A DNA stretch of 64,000 nt from Methanomassiliicoccales archaeon (GTDB lineage Archaea > Thermoplasmatota > Thermoplasmata > Methanomassiliicoccales > JACIVX01), in the NCBI GenBank assembly GCA_014361295.1, contig JACIVX010000001.1, positions 817,924 to 881,923 of the forward strand, in the 5' to 3' direction. The notes under the pieces are model-generated. The model made no database searches and was not told the origin of the DNA. It saw only the letters and a list, made by a program, of their open reading frames with translations. Each line of letters opens with the position of its first letter. Positions within the stretch are counted from its first letter, which is position 1. The position numbers were made by a program, and so were the translations under genes. This document shows positions 35,093-43,783 of this stretch, piece after piece.

Positions 35093-35239
35093 TCATGAGT
35101 ATTTCTTAAATCCAATGTGAGGCGCTATTTCGCGGAAACATTGACGGCAAAGATGCATACCGTAACGGCGGATGATCCCACGCTTCCTGCCACATCGCAG
35201 GCAGCCTTTTTTCCTGCCGAATTCCTTCTTTGGTTTCAA
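35093..35239 (-). CDS. rps14: Ribosomal protein uS14 (zinc-binding form), 48 residues
   Basis: This very short gene sits between uL5 and uS8. It encodes 48 residues with a zinc ribbon: C13, C16 (CLRC), C31 and C34 (CRQC), followed by [14 protein letters not shown], the hallmark end of archaeal uS14. The start is a TTG whose TTGA overlaps the uL5 stop (35236-35238), and GAGGTGG lies upstream. Its small size and non-ATG start make it easy to miss. Confidence 0.95.
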   Translation of the reverse strand: MKPKKEFGRKKGCLRCGRKRGIIRRYGMHLCRQCFREIAPHIGFKKYS

Positions 35240-35748
35240 TAGACCACCTCCACCCCGAAACGCTCCTTCAAGAATTCCATCGCTTCTTCCTTTGTCAAAC
35301 GGTGGGATTTGGGGAGCCTTCTTGGCATCACCCGCCTTGTTGATACCCTATATCCTGGTCGTTTGACCGAGACACAAATGTCCATCCCGAAAATTCCAAT
35401 CTCGGGATCATATTTCATGCCTTCGAAGTCGGTGTAATCCGAAATGCCGAACGAAAAATTGCCCTCAGGATCAAAAGAATAACTGGCGACCTTGTTTTCC
35501 CTGATCCATAACGCCTTCTTAAGGAACTCCTCGGCTTTTTCGCCTCTCAATGTCACCTTGCACCCAATGGGCATACCCCTTCTTACGCCCAAATCCCTGT
35601 TCGTCACCTTTGCAGTCGTGACTTTTGGCTTCTGACCTGTTAACATCTCAAGAACCTTCTGAGCCTTGACAAGCCGCTCTCCAGCCTCTCCGACTCCGAT
35701 GTTGACGACGACCTTCTCGATTCTAGGCTTCCTCATGATCTCGCTCAT
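35236..35748 (-). CDS. rpl5: Ribosomal protein uL5
   Basis: A 170-residue 5S-rRNA-associated protein with [18 protein letters not shown], the [19 protein letters not shown] segment and [18 protein letters not shown]. Its ATG overlaps the eS4 stop by 4 nt, and its stop is inside the uS14 start. Confidence 0.97.
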   Translation of the reverse strand: MSEIMRKPRIEKVVVNIGVGEAGERLVKAQKVLEMLTGQKPKVTTAKVTNRDLGVRRGMPIGCKVTLRGEKAEEFLKKALWIRENKVASYSFDPEGNFSFGISDYTDFEGMKYDPEIGIFGMDICVSVKRPGYRVSTRRVMPRRLPKSHRLTKEEAMEFLKERFGVEVVY

Positions 35749-36455
35749 ATCGCACTCGCCTCCGGAAGGTCTATTTCAGGAACTTTGGTGCCGACGACGA
35801 AGACGTTTTCCTTCACCGTCGAAGTTCCGTCCTTGAACTTGACGATATTTGGAGTCGGACTGCGCGTTTCGATATAATCCTCAATGACCGCAATTCTACC
35901 GACGTGATTTCCGCCGATGATGTACGCGAGATTTCCCTTCGTAAGTCTGTAAACATCGAGGATCTTCTGAGAGGGAACTTCGATTTTCAAGACATCACCA
36001 GTCTTGTAACTACCATTCCCCGCCAGGATGTTGCGACCGTCATGAAGGCAGAGCTGCGTTTTCCCTCCTTTTACAGTCACTTTATTCTCAATCCTGCAGA
36101 GTTTCCATTTTTCTTTGCCCTCGGGAATCTTAACCAGCTCGAATTTTCCCTTCGAGTTGAGAAGCATCCTGTAGTGCTGATTGAGTCGTGGAATTGATAC
36201 CACGTCCATAAGACCTACAGGAAATTTCCGGTTCTTAACAGGCCTGCCATCCACGAGAATCTCGCCGTTCGCCAATATGAGTCTCGCTTCGTGCGCTGTG
36301 TCAGAAAGATCCAACATATCTCTGACAATGATCAGAAGCGGCATGCTCATTTCTTTTGGATGAGGACCTGGCGAAGGCTTCGTGATCCAGTGCCATATCT
36401 TCCTCGGCACCGGCCAGCTTCTTGGCGCCGTCAATCGTTTCATATCCCTACTCAT
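35745..36455 (-). CDS. rps4e: Ribosomal protein eS4
   Basis: This 236-residue archaeal/eukaryotic protein has an S4-like RNA-binding domain (AHEARLILANGEILVDGRPV) and a C-terminal KOW-type region (YIIGGNHVGRIAVIEDYI). The ATG at 36455 gives the conserved start MSRDMKRLTAPRSWPVPRK and an ATGA overlap with uL24; the frame continues upstream into uL24 to 36497. Confidence 0.97.
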   Translation of the reverse strand: MSRDMKRLTAPRSWPVPRKIWHWITKPSPGPHPKEMSMPLLIIVRDMLDLSDTAHEARLILANGEILVDGRPVKNRKFPVGLMDVVSIPRLNQHYRMLLNSKGKFELVKIPEGKEKWKLCRIENKVTVKGGKTQLCLHDGRNILAGNGSYKTGDVLKIEVPSQKILDVYRLTKGNLAYIIGGNHVGRIAVIEDYIETRSPTPNIVKFKDGTSTVKENVFVVGTKVPEIDLPEASAI

Positions 36456-36829
36456 GAGGAACCCTCCTGGACACCAATGAGTTTGTTCTTTCGCCATGGA
36501 TCACTGAGATCAAGTTTGGTGATGATTACATTTGATGCATGAATCGGTCGAGGCGCTTGCGATCCATCGGCCTTGTTTATTGTGACACCCTCGATGATGA
36601 TCCTGCCCGTTTTAGTATCGACACGCACGACCTTACCTTCCGTCCCGACGATCTCCTCATCTCCCCGTACTATAAGGACGGTATCTCCTTTAATCACTGG
36701 AAGCGACCTCCGCTTGTATTCCTTCATCAATGAATCACTGAGATGTGATGAAACCATTTTTCTTCTCTTGACATTGTGTGCGTTATAGACCGCCTTTCTC
36801 TGCTTCCTGGCCTTGCTGCTCTTAATCAT
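36452..36829 (-). CDS. rpl24: Ribosomal protein uL24
   Basis: A 125-residue protein with the KOW motif KGDTVLIVRGDEEIVGTEGKVVRV and the archaeal N-terminus SKARKQRKAVYNAH. It initiates large-subunit assembly. 11 nt after uL14. Confidence 0.97.
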   Translation of the reverse strand: MIKSSKARKQRKAVYNAHNVKRRKMVSSHLSDSLMKEYKRRSLPVIKGDTVLIVRGDEEIVGTEGKVVRVDTKTGRIIIEGVTINKADGSQAPRPIHASNVIITKLDLSDPWRKNKLIGVQEGSS

Positions 36830-36840
36830 TCCATATCACC

Positions 36841-37248
36841 TCAAACGATCATCGAAGCCACGGCAGCGATCCTCGGCCATCGTTCTGCCGCTTCTCTCGC
36901 CACAGGACCTTTAATATCCGTTCCCTTCGTCTCACCGGTTTCAGTTGTAATGACAGCTGCGTTATCTTCAAACGACACCATCGTCCCATCGGGTCTCCTG
37001 TAGGGACGCCTTTGTCTCACGACGACAGCATGGAGTACTTGCCTTCTCATCTCTGGCGTTCCCTTCTTGACAGACACTATGACAATATCTCCTATGCCCG
37101 CCCTCGGATATCTCCGACTCACGCCGTGGTATCCTGGGACAGCGATCACTGAGACAACTTTGGCACCTGTGTTATCAATGACATCCAACTCGCTCCCTGT
37201 CTGAATACCTCTTGTCTGTCTGCCTGCGATGCCCTTCAAGTCTTTCAC
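36841..37248 (-). CDS. rpl14: Ribosomal protein uL14
   Basis: A 135-residue protein with [38 protein letters not shown] and the C-terminal [22 protein letters not shown]. Start overlaps the uS17 stop by 4 nt. Confidence 0.97.
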   Translation of the reverse strand: MKDLKGIAGRQTRGIQTGSELDVIDNTGAKVVSVIAVPGYHGVSRRYPRAGIGDIVIVSVKKGTPEMRRQVLHAVVVRQRRPYRRPDGTMVSFEDNAAVITTETGETKGTDIKGPVAREAAERWPRIAAVASMIV

Positions 37249-37574
37249 CTCTTTTCAATAATAACGAATGAAACTGTCTTACTCAGCGGCCTGCACTCCA
37301 TAATTCTGACTTTATCACCTACTTTCACACCCAAACATGGAGGACAATGAGCGGAGATCCGACTTGTTCTCTTCTCGTATCTTTCAAATTTCTTGATATA
37401 GCGCAGGTAGTTTCTCTCGACTACCGCGGTCTTGTCCATCTTTGTTGAAACCACGACACCATCAAGTATCTGCCCTCTGACGGAAAGCTTTCCATGGAAA
37501 GGGCAATGCACATCATCACACTTCGCCTCTGGAACCTTCACATCAACTCCGATATCCCTTACTTTGCTTTCCAT
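37245..37574 (-). CDS. rps17: Ribosomal protein uS17
   Basis: A 109-residue protein with the archaeal insert [16 protein letters not shown] and the OB-fold [17 protein letters not shown]...[23 protein letters not shown] at 37574 follows GGTGAGC and the Rnp1 stop by 4 nt; the frame also runs upstream to 37673 inside rnp1. Confidence 0.96.
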   Translation of the reverse strand: MESKVRDIGVDVKVPEAKCDDVHCPFHGKLSVRGQILDGVVVSTKMDKTAVVERNYLRYIKKFERYEKRTSRISAHCPPCLGVKVGDKVRIMECRPLSKTVSFVIIEKR

Positions 37575-37578
37575 AAGC

Positions 37579-37842
37579 TCACCTGATCTTCTTGATTCGA
37601 TCCTCTGGTCTGAATTGAATTTCATCGCCACGGATCTTAATTTTTTCATTATTGAGAGTGAACATGAACTCATTCCCAGCCTTTGGAATTATTTTCTCAA
37701 CACCATTTTTTTCGATTCTGAGCGTGTTCTTTGTTTCATCAACAATTCTTCCTTTCAACCCAATATATCCTGGATGATTAGACGAAATGACTTCAACTTC
37801 CAGACCGATAAATTCGCCTCTCATGAAATCCCTCTTTTTCAT
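37579..37842 (-). CDS. rnp1: RNase P protein component 1 (Rpp29/Pop4)
   Basis: An 87-residue Sm-like protein starting near RGEFIGLEVEVISSNHPGYIGLKG, with IVDETKNTLRIEK and the FMFTL(N)NEKIKIRGDEIQFRPEDR C-terminus. It pairs with Rpp21 on the RNase P RNA to help tRNA 5' processing. The location between aIF1 and uS17 is the usual euryarchaeal position. Confidence 0.94.
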   Translation of the reverse strand: MKKRDFMRGEFIGLEVEVISSNHPGYIGLKGRIVDETKNTLRIEKNGVEKIIPKAGNEFMFTLNNEKIKIRGDEIQFRPEDRIKKIR

Positions 37843-37849
37843 GTCCGAA

Positions 37850-38149
37850 TCATCTAACCTCTGTCTTAAACCCCATCTCTTCCAGGACCTCTTTCACTTT
37901 CTTCTTGTGGTCTCCTTGCAACTCGATCTTTCCATCTTTTGTGGTCCCGCCAGCCGCACATTTTGTCTTCAATTTTCGAGCAAGATCCTCGAGATCGATG
38001 TCATTAGCGTCAATGCCTTCGATGACTGTCACCGTCTTCCCGTACCTTCTGCTGTCAGTGCTAATTTTAACAGTTTGCTGTTCTCTCGCGATCTCTTCAC
38101 ACATGCACAATTCTTTCGGCAATCCACACACCGGGCATATCTCGGCCAT
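37850..38149 (-). CDS. Translation initiation factor aIF1 (SUI1)
   Basis: A 99-residue SUI1-fold protein. A small N-terminal zinc-knuckle-like [13 protein letters not shown] precedes the core ([37 protein letters not shown]). aIF1 promotes accurate start-codon selection on the small subunit. Start overlaps the uL29 stop by 1 nt. Confidence 0.95.
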   Translation of the reverse strand: MAEICPVCGLPKELCMCEEIAREQQTVKISTDSRRYGKTVTVIEGIDANDIDLEDLARKLKTKCAAGGTTKDGKIELQGDHKKKVKEVLEEMGFKTEVR

Positions 38150-38349
38150 TACGTTTCTTCCTCCCTCTGGACGGTAAGAATCCGGGCAATGTTCTTCCTG
38201 AGAGCTCGGATTCGACCGGGATTTGCCGGTGCTCCGCCCATTGCTGCCGTGCCTCTTTCGTGCATAAGCTCATCCTGCAATTCCTTGAGCTTTGCAAGCC
38301 GCTCTTCCTTGCTCATCTGACGTATCTCCGAAGTTCTCAGAAGTGCCAT
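38149..38349 (-). CDS. rpl29: Ribosomal protein uL29
   Basis: A 66-residue two-helix protein ([43 protein letters not shown] pattern). It lies near the peptide exit tunnel. 6 nt after uS3. Confidence 0.95.
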   Translation of the reverse strand: MALLRTSEIRQMSKEERLAKLKELQDELMHERGTAAMGGAPANPGRIRALRKNIARILTVQREEET

Positions 38350-38355
38350 CCGGTT

Positions 38356-39159
38356 CTACACCTCCTTCGATTTTTCATCATTTTCATCAATCTGATCATT
38401 TGACAATGAAACATTCTCATTTTGATCATTATTCTGATCATCTAGATTATCAGACCCAGCATTATCTGGGGATTCGCCAGTTTCCGCGGTCGCTTCATCT
38501 TCCCTCTTTTCCTCATGAACAATAAGGATATCCGCGAGTTCTGGCAAGGTCTCAACGGCTTTTTCTGGCGGAAGAATCTCAACCTCATCTGGCAACTTTG
38601 CTTGAGGATCCATAATCTCCACGCGAACACCAATGACACCAGGCTTGAGTTTAGCGACAGCAAAGCCAGTCTTCATAAATTTCAAACGCGGCTCACCGCA
38701 AAACTTGATGTAACCCTCCTTAAACTTCTCTGTCCTGTGTCTCTGGCCTGTTAGTTTGCCAGAAATAACGACCTGGCATCCCCTCGCTCCTGCATCCATG
38801 ATCCGTCTCACGGTCGAGTGACCTGCCCTGCGGAAATGCCAACCGCGCTCCAGCGCAAATGCGAGTTTTTCCGCCATGATTTGAGCATTCAAGTTTGGAT
38901 TTTCAGCCTCCTGAACTTCAATTTGCGGATTGTCGAACTTGAATCGCTCTTCGATTGCCTTCGTCAAATTCTTGATCGCTACGCCCCTTCGCCCAATGAC
39001 CATACCAGGTCTCTCCGTGATCAGTGTTACCCTGGTTCCCATCGGCGTTCTCTGCACCTCGACACCGCCAAATCCAGCCCTGTCGACTTCTTTCATAAGG
39101 AATTCCTTCAGGAGAACTCTCCGGATATTCTCAGTCACGAATTTTCTTTCGCTTGCCAT
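38356..39159 (-). CDS. rps3: Ribosomal protein uS3
   Basis: This 267-residue protein has a KH domain near the N-terminus (RPGMVIGRRGVAIKNLTKAIEERF), the ARGCQVVISGKLTGQRHRTEKFKEG C-domain and an Asp/Glu/Asn-rich acidic tail (from about residue 225, with repeated NDQN/DN). The tail is longer than in the bacterial protein, and acidic low-complexity tails of uS3 occur in several archaea. Confidence 0.97.
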   Translation of the reverse strand: MASERKFVTENIRRVLLKEFLMKEVDRAGFGGVEVQRTPMGTRVTLITERPGMVIGRRGVAIKNLTKAIEERFKFDNPQIEVQEAENPNLNAQIMAEKLAFALERGWHFRRAGHSTVRRIMDAGARGCQVVISGKLTGQRHRTEKFKEGYIKFCGEPRLKFMKTGFAVAKLKPGVIGVRVEIMDPQAKLPDEVEILPPEKAVETLPELADILIVHEEKREDEATAETGESPDNAGSDNLDDQNNDQNENVSLSNDQIDENDEKSKEV

Positions 39160-39606
39160 CTACTTCATCTCCTCCAATATGATTTCGATATTTGTCGTCT
39201 GCTGATTCCATTGAGTTGCCCTTCCGTACGCCCTTGGCATATATCCCTTGATGGTTCTTCCGAGATTCGCGGTGATCACTTTGATCCGCATGTTCTCGGG
39301 ATCGAGCCCTTTGTACTCCGCGTTGTGCTTCGCGCCCTCAAGGACCTTCAGGATTTCCTTTGCCGCTTTTCGTGGGTAACGACCAGGGCCGACCCCTTTC
39401 TTGTGCGAGACGCCCTTCTTGAAACGCTTCATCGGAACGGGTCGCTTGAGCTCAATAATCTCTTCCAAAATCTGTGCGGCCTCCACTGTTGTTTTTCCTT
39501 TGAGCATATTGCAAATTTCCCTAGCATGCTTTGGCGAGATCGGAAGTTCCTTCCCGATCGCTCGCGATGTAATATCTGGATCCGCTTCAGCAGTGTACCC
39601 GACCAT
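39160..39606 (-). CDS. rpl22: Ribosomal protein uL22
   Basis: A 148-residue protein with the ELPISPKHAREICNMLKGKT segment and the PRAYGRATQWNQQTTNIEIILEE end of archaeal uL22. The stop is adjacent to the uS3 start. Confidence 0.97.
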   Translation of the reverse strand: MVGYTAEADPDITSRAIGKELPISPKHAREICNMLKGKTTVEAAQILEEIIELKRPVPMKRFKKGVSHKKGVGPGRYPRKAAKEILKVLEGAKHNAEYKGLDPENMRIKVITANLGRTIKGYMPRAYGRATQWNQQTTNIEIILEEMK

Positions 39607-39614
39607 CTGATCAC

Positions 39615-40085
39615 CTACTTAAGTGGCAAGAACTTTGATGATCTCGTCGCACCCACACCAGGTCCAGAGTGTTTTACCGGTTTCCTGGTCATCGCAAACT
39701 CGCCCAGGTAATGACCGATCATCTCAGGCTTGATTTCTATTTCCTTAAACTCTTTTCCATTATGCACCGCGACTTTCCTACCGACAAATTCCGGCAGAAT
39801 TGGAATATCTCTTCGATGCGTCCTCACCACTGGATACTTGCCTGATTTTAATTTTTCGATAAACGTTCTCTGCTCCTCGTTAAATCCCCTTATAAGCGTA
39901 CGTCTAACCCTTGCAGGCATGATTGAAACAACTTCATCAAAGGACATCTTGAGGAGTTCTTCAAGTGTATACCCACGGTAAGTGAACTCTTTCTTGCGCC
40001 TCGCCTGGATTGCGCCTTTCTTCTTTCTTGCCCTTCTCCGTGAGGCTTTCGTTCCCGTCAATTTCTCTTCAACCATATCGCTCAC
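39615..40085 (-). CDS. rps19: Ribosomal protein uS19
   Basis: A 156-residue protein with the archaeal N-terminal basic region (KASRRRARKKKGAIQARRKKEFTYRG) and core (RTHRRDIPILPEFVGRKVAVHNGKEF, GHYLGEFAMTRKPVKHSGPGVGATRSSKF). The start is GTG with a GTGA overlap with uL2. Confidence 0.96.
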   Translation of the reverse strand: MSDMVEEKLTGTKASRRRARKKKGAIQARRKKEFTYRGYTLEELLKMSFDEVVSIMPARVRRTLIRGFNEEQRTFIEKLKSGKYPVVRTHRRDIPILPEFVGRKVAVHNGKEFKEIEIKPEMIGHYLGEFAMTRKPVKHSGPGVGATRSSKFLPLK

Positions 40086-40783
40086 TTCCTCCCCTTCTTC
40101 CTCTTCGGCGACAGTCGACCGACCTTTCTACCAGGTGGAGCGTTACGACTCACAGTGCTTGGCTTCCCAACATGCTGGTGGGAACCTCCACCGTGGGGGT
40201 GATCAACGGGATTCATAGCGACCCCCCGAACCTTGAAATACGCTTTACTCTTGGATCTATAGGCATGGAACTTTGCACCAGCCTTTCCAAATGGCTTTTC
40301 CTTGTGACCACCGCCAGCCACCACACCAATCGTCGCCCGACATCTGGGATCAAAGGTCCTCATCGCGCCAGATGGCAGTTGAACAACGACTTTCGCACCC
40401 CTGCTCACAACCATCGCGGCATTCCCAGCACTCCTGACGAATTTTCCACCATCCCCAGGCTTTGATTCAATATTATAAATAAGAGTCCCTTCGGGAATGC
40501 TAGCCAACGGCATAATGTTGCCTGGCACGATCGCGCCTGAGCTACCAACAAAAATCTCCTGGCCGATCTGCATACCCTCTGAGGCGATCATTTTAAAGAC
40601 CTGACCTTCGAAATCGACCTCAGCGAGCGGTCCTGTCCGGCCAGGTGCATGAATAAGATCAATAATCCTCCCTACGCCCTCGTTGATTGGTGGCAATTTG
40701 ATATCACCGAGATGTCGATGACTCGGCGATCGATACTGCGACCCGCCACGACCTCGTCGTTGCTGTCTGAGATTCTTTCCCAT
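40082..40783 (-). CDS. rpl2: Ribosomal protein uL2
   Basis: A 233-residue protein of the peptidyl-transferase region. It has GKNLRQQRRGRGGSQYRSPSHRH at the start, an RGVAMNPVDHPHGGGSHQHVG histidine-containing loop (H near 190-195) and a basic C-terminus. Confidence 0.97.
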   Translation of the reverse strand: MGKNLRQQRRGRGGSQYRSPSHRHLGDIKLPPINEGVGRIIDLIHAPGRTGPLAEVDFEGQVFKMIASEGMQIGQEIFVGSSGAIVPGNIMPLASIPEGTLIYNIESKPGDGGKFVRSAGNAAMVVSRGAKVVVQLPSGAMRTFDPRCRATIGVVAGGGHKEKPFGKAGAKFHAYRSKSKAYFKVRGVAMNPVDHPHGGGSHQHVGKPSTVSRNAPPGRKVGRLSPKRKKGRK

Positions 40784-40794
40784 TTATACCCTCC

Positions 40795-41073
40795 TTAGAA
40801 CACTCCAATTCTCATACCAATGTCTTCAGCAGAATAGCCCTCAGCGAGCTTGATAATCGCATGCTTACCTTCCTTGCTGATTCTCGTCCAAACCTTTTCA
40901 ACTTTGACTTCAAATCGCTTTTCGAACGCCTCTTTGATCTCCTGCTTCGTCGCATTCTTCAACACAATGAATTCGATTTTGTTCCCATCTTTGAAATCCT
41001 GAGTCGGCGTGCCAGTCATGTGATTCATCGATTTCTCGGTGACATATGGATAAAGAAGAACATCCCTAACCAT
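40795..41073 (-). CDS. rpl23: Ribosomal protein uL23
   Basis: A 92-residue exit-tunnel protein with YPYVTEKSMNHM, NKIEFIVLKNATKQEIKEAFEKRFEV and the AIIKLAEGYSAEDIGMRIG end. Overlaps uL4 by 8 nt. Confidence 0.96.
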   Translation of the reverse strand: MVRDVLLYPYVTEKSMNHMTGTPTQDFKDGNKIEFIVLKNATKQEIKEAFEKRFEVKVEKVWTRISKEGKHAIIKLAEGYSAEDIGMRIGVF

Positions 41074-41854
41074 TTGACCACTCTCCTAGTTTGATGAGTG
41101 CTGATTCTGAAAATAAAGTAAGTCGACCAGGATCACCTCCGGGGGCAAGCACGCCTACGCTGAGGTTATTAACATCAGAGATTTCAACGCCAGGAAGATT
41201 CTCAGCGCTTCGTATCAGCGGTGCATCCTTATCAGACACAACAATTAGCAAACTGCGTGGCACACGGTATTTCCTATTCCGCATTTTGCCACGACCCGCC
41301 CTGATATTGATGCCTTTGATCGCCCGTCTGATATCTTCACCTACACCGATACTCTCGAGAACCTCAAGAACCTCTCCCGTCTTCGATATTTTCTCAATGT
41401 CATCCTCAACGACAACAGGGAGAGTCACACCATCAGCGAACCGGTGCCCACGCTTTCTAACTTTATCTGGATCGGCAAGGGCGGCGAGCGCCGATAATTT
41501 TGCCAATAACTTTTCCCGTCTGTTGATCTTTTTCGACCAATCGCGCTCCGCATATGGCGGGTGAGCCCTTCGACCGCCAACGGTGCCTGGAGATTGAGCA
41601 CCTCTCGCTCCCTGGCTCAATCTCTGAACTCTCGCGACACCCCGTCCCTTTCCCCAGGTTGATACCGCATGCCGCATTCCCGCTTCGGGTGATGCGCCAT
41701 ACGGCTGTCGCCTATTTGCCTCCATTGCCGAGACGGCACGTCTGATGAGGTCTGGCCTGAATTCGGTGGCGAAGATCTGAGGAAGATCAATCGTCTTTAT
41801 GACCTCGCCTTTTAACGAATAGACATTGACCTTACCGTTATTGGCCATCGTCAT
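41066..41854 (-). CDS. rpl4: Ribosomal protein uL4
   Basis: A 262-residue protein with GKVNVYSLKGEVIKTIDLPQIF, GKGRGVARVQRLSQGARGAQSPGTVGGRRAHPP (tunnel loop) and RGKMRNRKYRVPRSLLIVVSDK. ATGA overlap with the uL3 stop; another ATG lies 6 nt in. Confidence 0.97.
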   Translation of the reverse strand: MTMANNGKVNVYSLKGEVIKTIDLPQIFATEFRPDLIRRAVSAMEANRRQPYGASPEAGMRHAVSTWGKGRGVARVQRLSQGARGAQSPGTVGGRRAHPPYAERDWSKKINRREKLLAKLSALAALADPDKVRKRGHRFADGVTLPVVVEDDIEKISKTGEVLEVLESIGVGEDIRRAIKGINIRAGRGKMRNRKYRVPRSLLIVVSDKDAPLIRSAENLPGVEISDVNNLSVGVLAPGGDPGRLTLFSESALIKLGEWSNG

Positions 41855-42852
41855 ACCCCCTGCTTTGATTCCAACGAGATGTAAGTGAGCGTTGGAGGCT
41901 CTTTGAGTTCAATACCGGTTGGCCGGATTGGATCCCTTAACCGGATAAGTCTCTTTGCGGGTCCAGGAACCGTGCCATGAAGAAGAATATACGGATTTGC
42001 AACTTTTCCGTAATGCAAGAAACCACCCTTAGGCGTGATGTCAGTTCCGTTGTCCCCGATCTTGAGAACCCTTTTGTTGAATTCCGTTCTCTGATGATAG
42101 CCGACCTGACCGGCCTGGGGTACGGTGGGCCTGACATACCCGGGTCTCTTGGGTCCTAATGTTCCGACAAGTCTCCGATGCTTGCTGTTTTTGTGCGATA
42201 GAAGTTTGATGCCCCATCGCTTGACAGCACCCTGGAATCCCTTGCCCTTCGTAATCGCAGAAACGTCGACCATACCGCCTTCCTTAACAAAATCTGTGAT
42301 CTTGATCTCCTTCCCTAAAAGAGACTTCGCATACTCAAGTCTTTCCTGAATCGTTCCTCCGCCAACCCTGATCTCCATAAGGTCGCAAGCTTTTTTAGGA
42401 ACACCGCTGACGAGGCGTGGCTGCGTATAAGCCAAGATTCGCACCTCGTCGACCGTGACCGCATTATACTTTTCCCAGGCTTTGTTTGAATCGTAATTTT
42501 TCGGAATTGGAAGCCTCCGTCTGAGGTCTGGGTCAAGAGTTGAAGCCCAAACCTCACCAGCTGTTCGCAATCCGTAAGCAGTGTTCTCATACATCCTAAC
42601 GGCTGCAACTTTCATCGGAGGAACCTCAATAACAGTGATAGGAACCTGCACCTCCTGACCCGACGTGTTACTTGACGGCCTGTAATCCACAAGGAGCGCG
42701 TGTGTCATACCGGCCTTATATCCCGCGAATCCCTGAATTTTAGGACCGTCGCTAATTTCTGGCCAGGAGTCAAGTCTTGGAACTGGCCGCTTCGCTCTCT
42801 TTCTTGGCGAAAATGCCTTCGAACCTCGAATAGGACGTCTTTTGTTTGGCAT
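41851..42852 (-). CDS. rpl3: Ribosomal protein uL3
   Basis: A 333-residue protein and the first gene of the ribosomal superoperon. It has RPIRGSKAFSPRKRAKRPVPR at the start, the KGFQGAVKRWGIKLLSHKNSKHRR segment and GQVGYHQRTEFNKRVLKIG. The ATG is preceded by GAGGGAGAATC. The SPOUT-methyltransferase gene that often precedes it in euryarchaea is absent. Confidence 0.97.
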   Translation of the reverse strand: MPNKRRPIRGSKAFSPRKRAKRPVPRLDSWPEISDGPKIQGFAGYKAGMTHALLVDYRPSSNTSGQEVQVPITVIEVPPMKVAAVRMYENTAYGLRTAGEVWASTLDPDLRRRLPIPKNYDSNKAWEKYNAVTVDEVRILAYTQPRLVSGVPKKACDLMEIRVGGGTIQERLEYAKSLLGKEIKITDFVKEGGMVDVSAITKGKGFQGAVKRWGIKLLSHKNSKHRRLVGTLGPKRPGYVRPTVPQAGQVGYHQRTEFNKRVLKIGDNGTDITPKGGFLHYGKVANPYILLHGTVPGPAKRLIRLRDPIRPTGIELKEPPTLTYISLESKQGV

Positions 42853-42867
42853 GATTCTCCCTCTTCC

Positions 42868-42895
42868 AGCATTGAGAGAAGCCGCTCTCTATGCT
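42868..42895 (-). promoter_or_regulatory. Leader hairpin just before uL3
   Basis: On the minus strand AGCAT-AGAGA, loop GCGGCT, TCTCT, a CA bulge and ATGCT form a 10-bp stem. It lies 15 nt upstream of the uL3 ATG, directly 5' of the GAGGGAG ribosome site. The hairpin could expose or mask that site, or be a binding site for autoregulation. No protein target can be named from sequence. Confidence 0.5.
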
Positions 42896-42903
42896 ACGCT
42901 TTT

Positions 42904-43047
42904 CTACATGATCGCGACTATCGCACCTTCGACCGTGACACCATATTCTTCACCCAGAACAGATGTAGGGTGCGAATCAGGGATGCTTATTGCATTGCCC
43001 AAAGTGTCTGGTCGAACGTCCTTATCGCGTTCAGCGAATTCTTGCAT
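42904..43047 (-). CDS. Candidate 47-residue protein in the uL3 leader
   Basis: An ATG at 43047 opens 47 codons ending TAG. About 33 of the 47 codons start with a purine, a coding-like pattern, and the product looks like a soluble acidic protein (DSHPTSVLGEEYGVTVEG). I do not recognise it. Against it, no ribosome site precedes the ATG, and the best TATA box is so close that transcription may start inside the frame. It could be a real small gene, a gene remnant or chance. Confidence 0.35.
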   Translation of the reverse strand: MQEFAERDKDVRPDTLGNAISIPDSHPTSVLGEEYGVTVEGAIVAIM

Positions 43048-43370
43048 AAGGATATCTATATTTAAGCTATGCGGTTCTCCTCAAATGCCAAATTCCTTCC
43101 GATCACCGATATCTCATATGCGAATCTCTGCAATTCCAGCTTATTACGTCTTCTCAAATTATTTTCATGAGACAAGGAGCTTCAACGGAGTTGGAATCAA
43201 CAGGATGGTATCCGCCGGCGGAACCTTACTTCACATAATAAGATATTTACAATTGTTTATTGAGAATTCCTCAAGCAGCAGTTTTTCCCATCGATAACGA
43301 TATATTCGGTGCCAGATGCACGTTGATTGGTAATGATGATAACGATGATTGATCTTAGGAATCAGCGTTA
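43048..43370. other. Intergenic stretch upstream of the ribosomal superoperon
   Basis: About 320 nt without a gene I can support on either strand. It holds the likely superoperon promoter at its left end and the end of the small conserved gene at 43371 on its right. No tRNA fold or repeat was seen. Confidence 0.6.
43055..43067 (-). promoter_or_regulatory. Candidate TATA box of the ribosomal superoperon
   Basis: AGCTTAAATATAG on the minus strand is a good archaeal TATA match. A start 25-26 nt downstream would fall near 43034, giving uL3 a leader of about 180 nt, long for an archaeal gene. No closer TATA-like box was seen. Confidence 0.5.
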
Positions 43371-43691
43371 TCAGAGCTTTTCCTCACGCGCTTTCTTCTG
43401 AAGTCTGTTTTTCCGTTCTTTTGCGGTGTATCCCGTGGCTCTCTCAAGAAATTGATTGAATCTCTTGATCGTTTCAACACCGACTTCTTCTGGGACACTC
43501 GTATCGCTTTCTGTACTGACATGAAGAGCTGATTTTCCAACAAGCTTCGCCTCGAGTCTTTTAAGTGCGCCGTAGGATGTAACATATAAATCGCCTTCTC
43601 TCGTAACTGTGCCAAACACTTCTTCTATGATATTCTTGAGTCCCTCGCCTTCGAGATCCTTGTATTTCCCCTTTTTCAATTCGTACTCCAA
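43371..43691 (-). CDS. Small basic protein, Thermoplasmata-type conserved family (possibly DUF5611)
   Basis: A 106-residue protein (MEYELKKGKYKDLEGEGLKN...) with an alpha/beta first half containing GDLYVTSYGALKRLEAKL and a Lys/Arg-rich C-terminal helix. It resembles small uncharacterised proteins I associate with Thermoplasmata (DUF5611), but that match is from memory. The start is a TTG with GGTGAG close upstream. It follows RaSEA on the same strand after a 92-nt gap. Function unknown; the basic tail could bind RNA. Confidence 0.65.
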   Translation of the reverse strand: MEYELKKGKYKDLEGEGLKNIIEEVFGTVTREGDLYVTSYGALKRLEAKLVGKSALHVSTESDTSVPEEVGVETIKRFNQFLERATGYTAKERKNRLQKKAREEKL

Positions 43692-43783
43692 TCACTCACC
43701 CCTTTTTTGGATGTTTGCCAGACTGAGTTTATCTCAAGCCGATATCAGCAAATCGCGATTTATTTCTTCTTCGGCGCACAACC

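Noticed and set aside
38356-38520. Asp/Asn repeat near the end of uS3 as a DNA repeat element
   Set aside because: The repeats are codons of the acidic low-complexity tail of uS3, in frame, not a mobile or regulatory repeat.
42842-43297. Plus-strand 151-codon frame upstream of the ribosomal operon
   Set aside because: It is antisense to the uL3 start and leader, and its product has the Ser/Arg-rich composition of a shadow frame.
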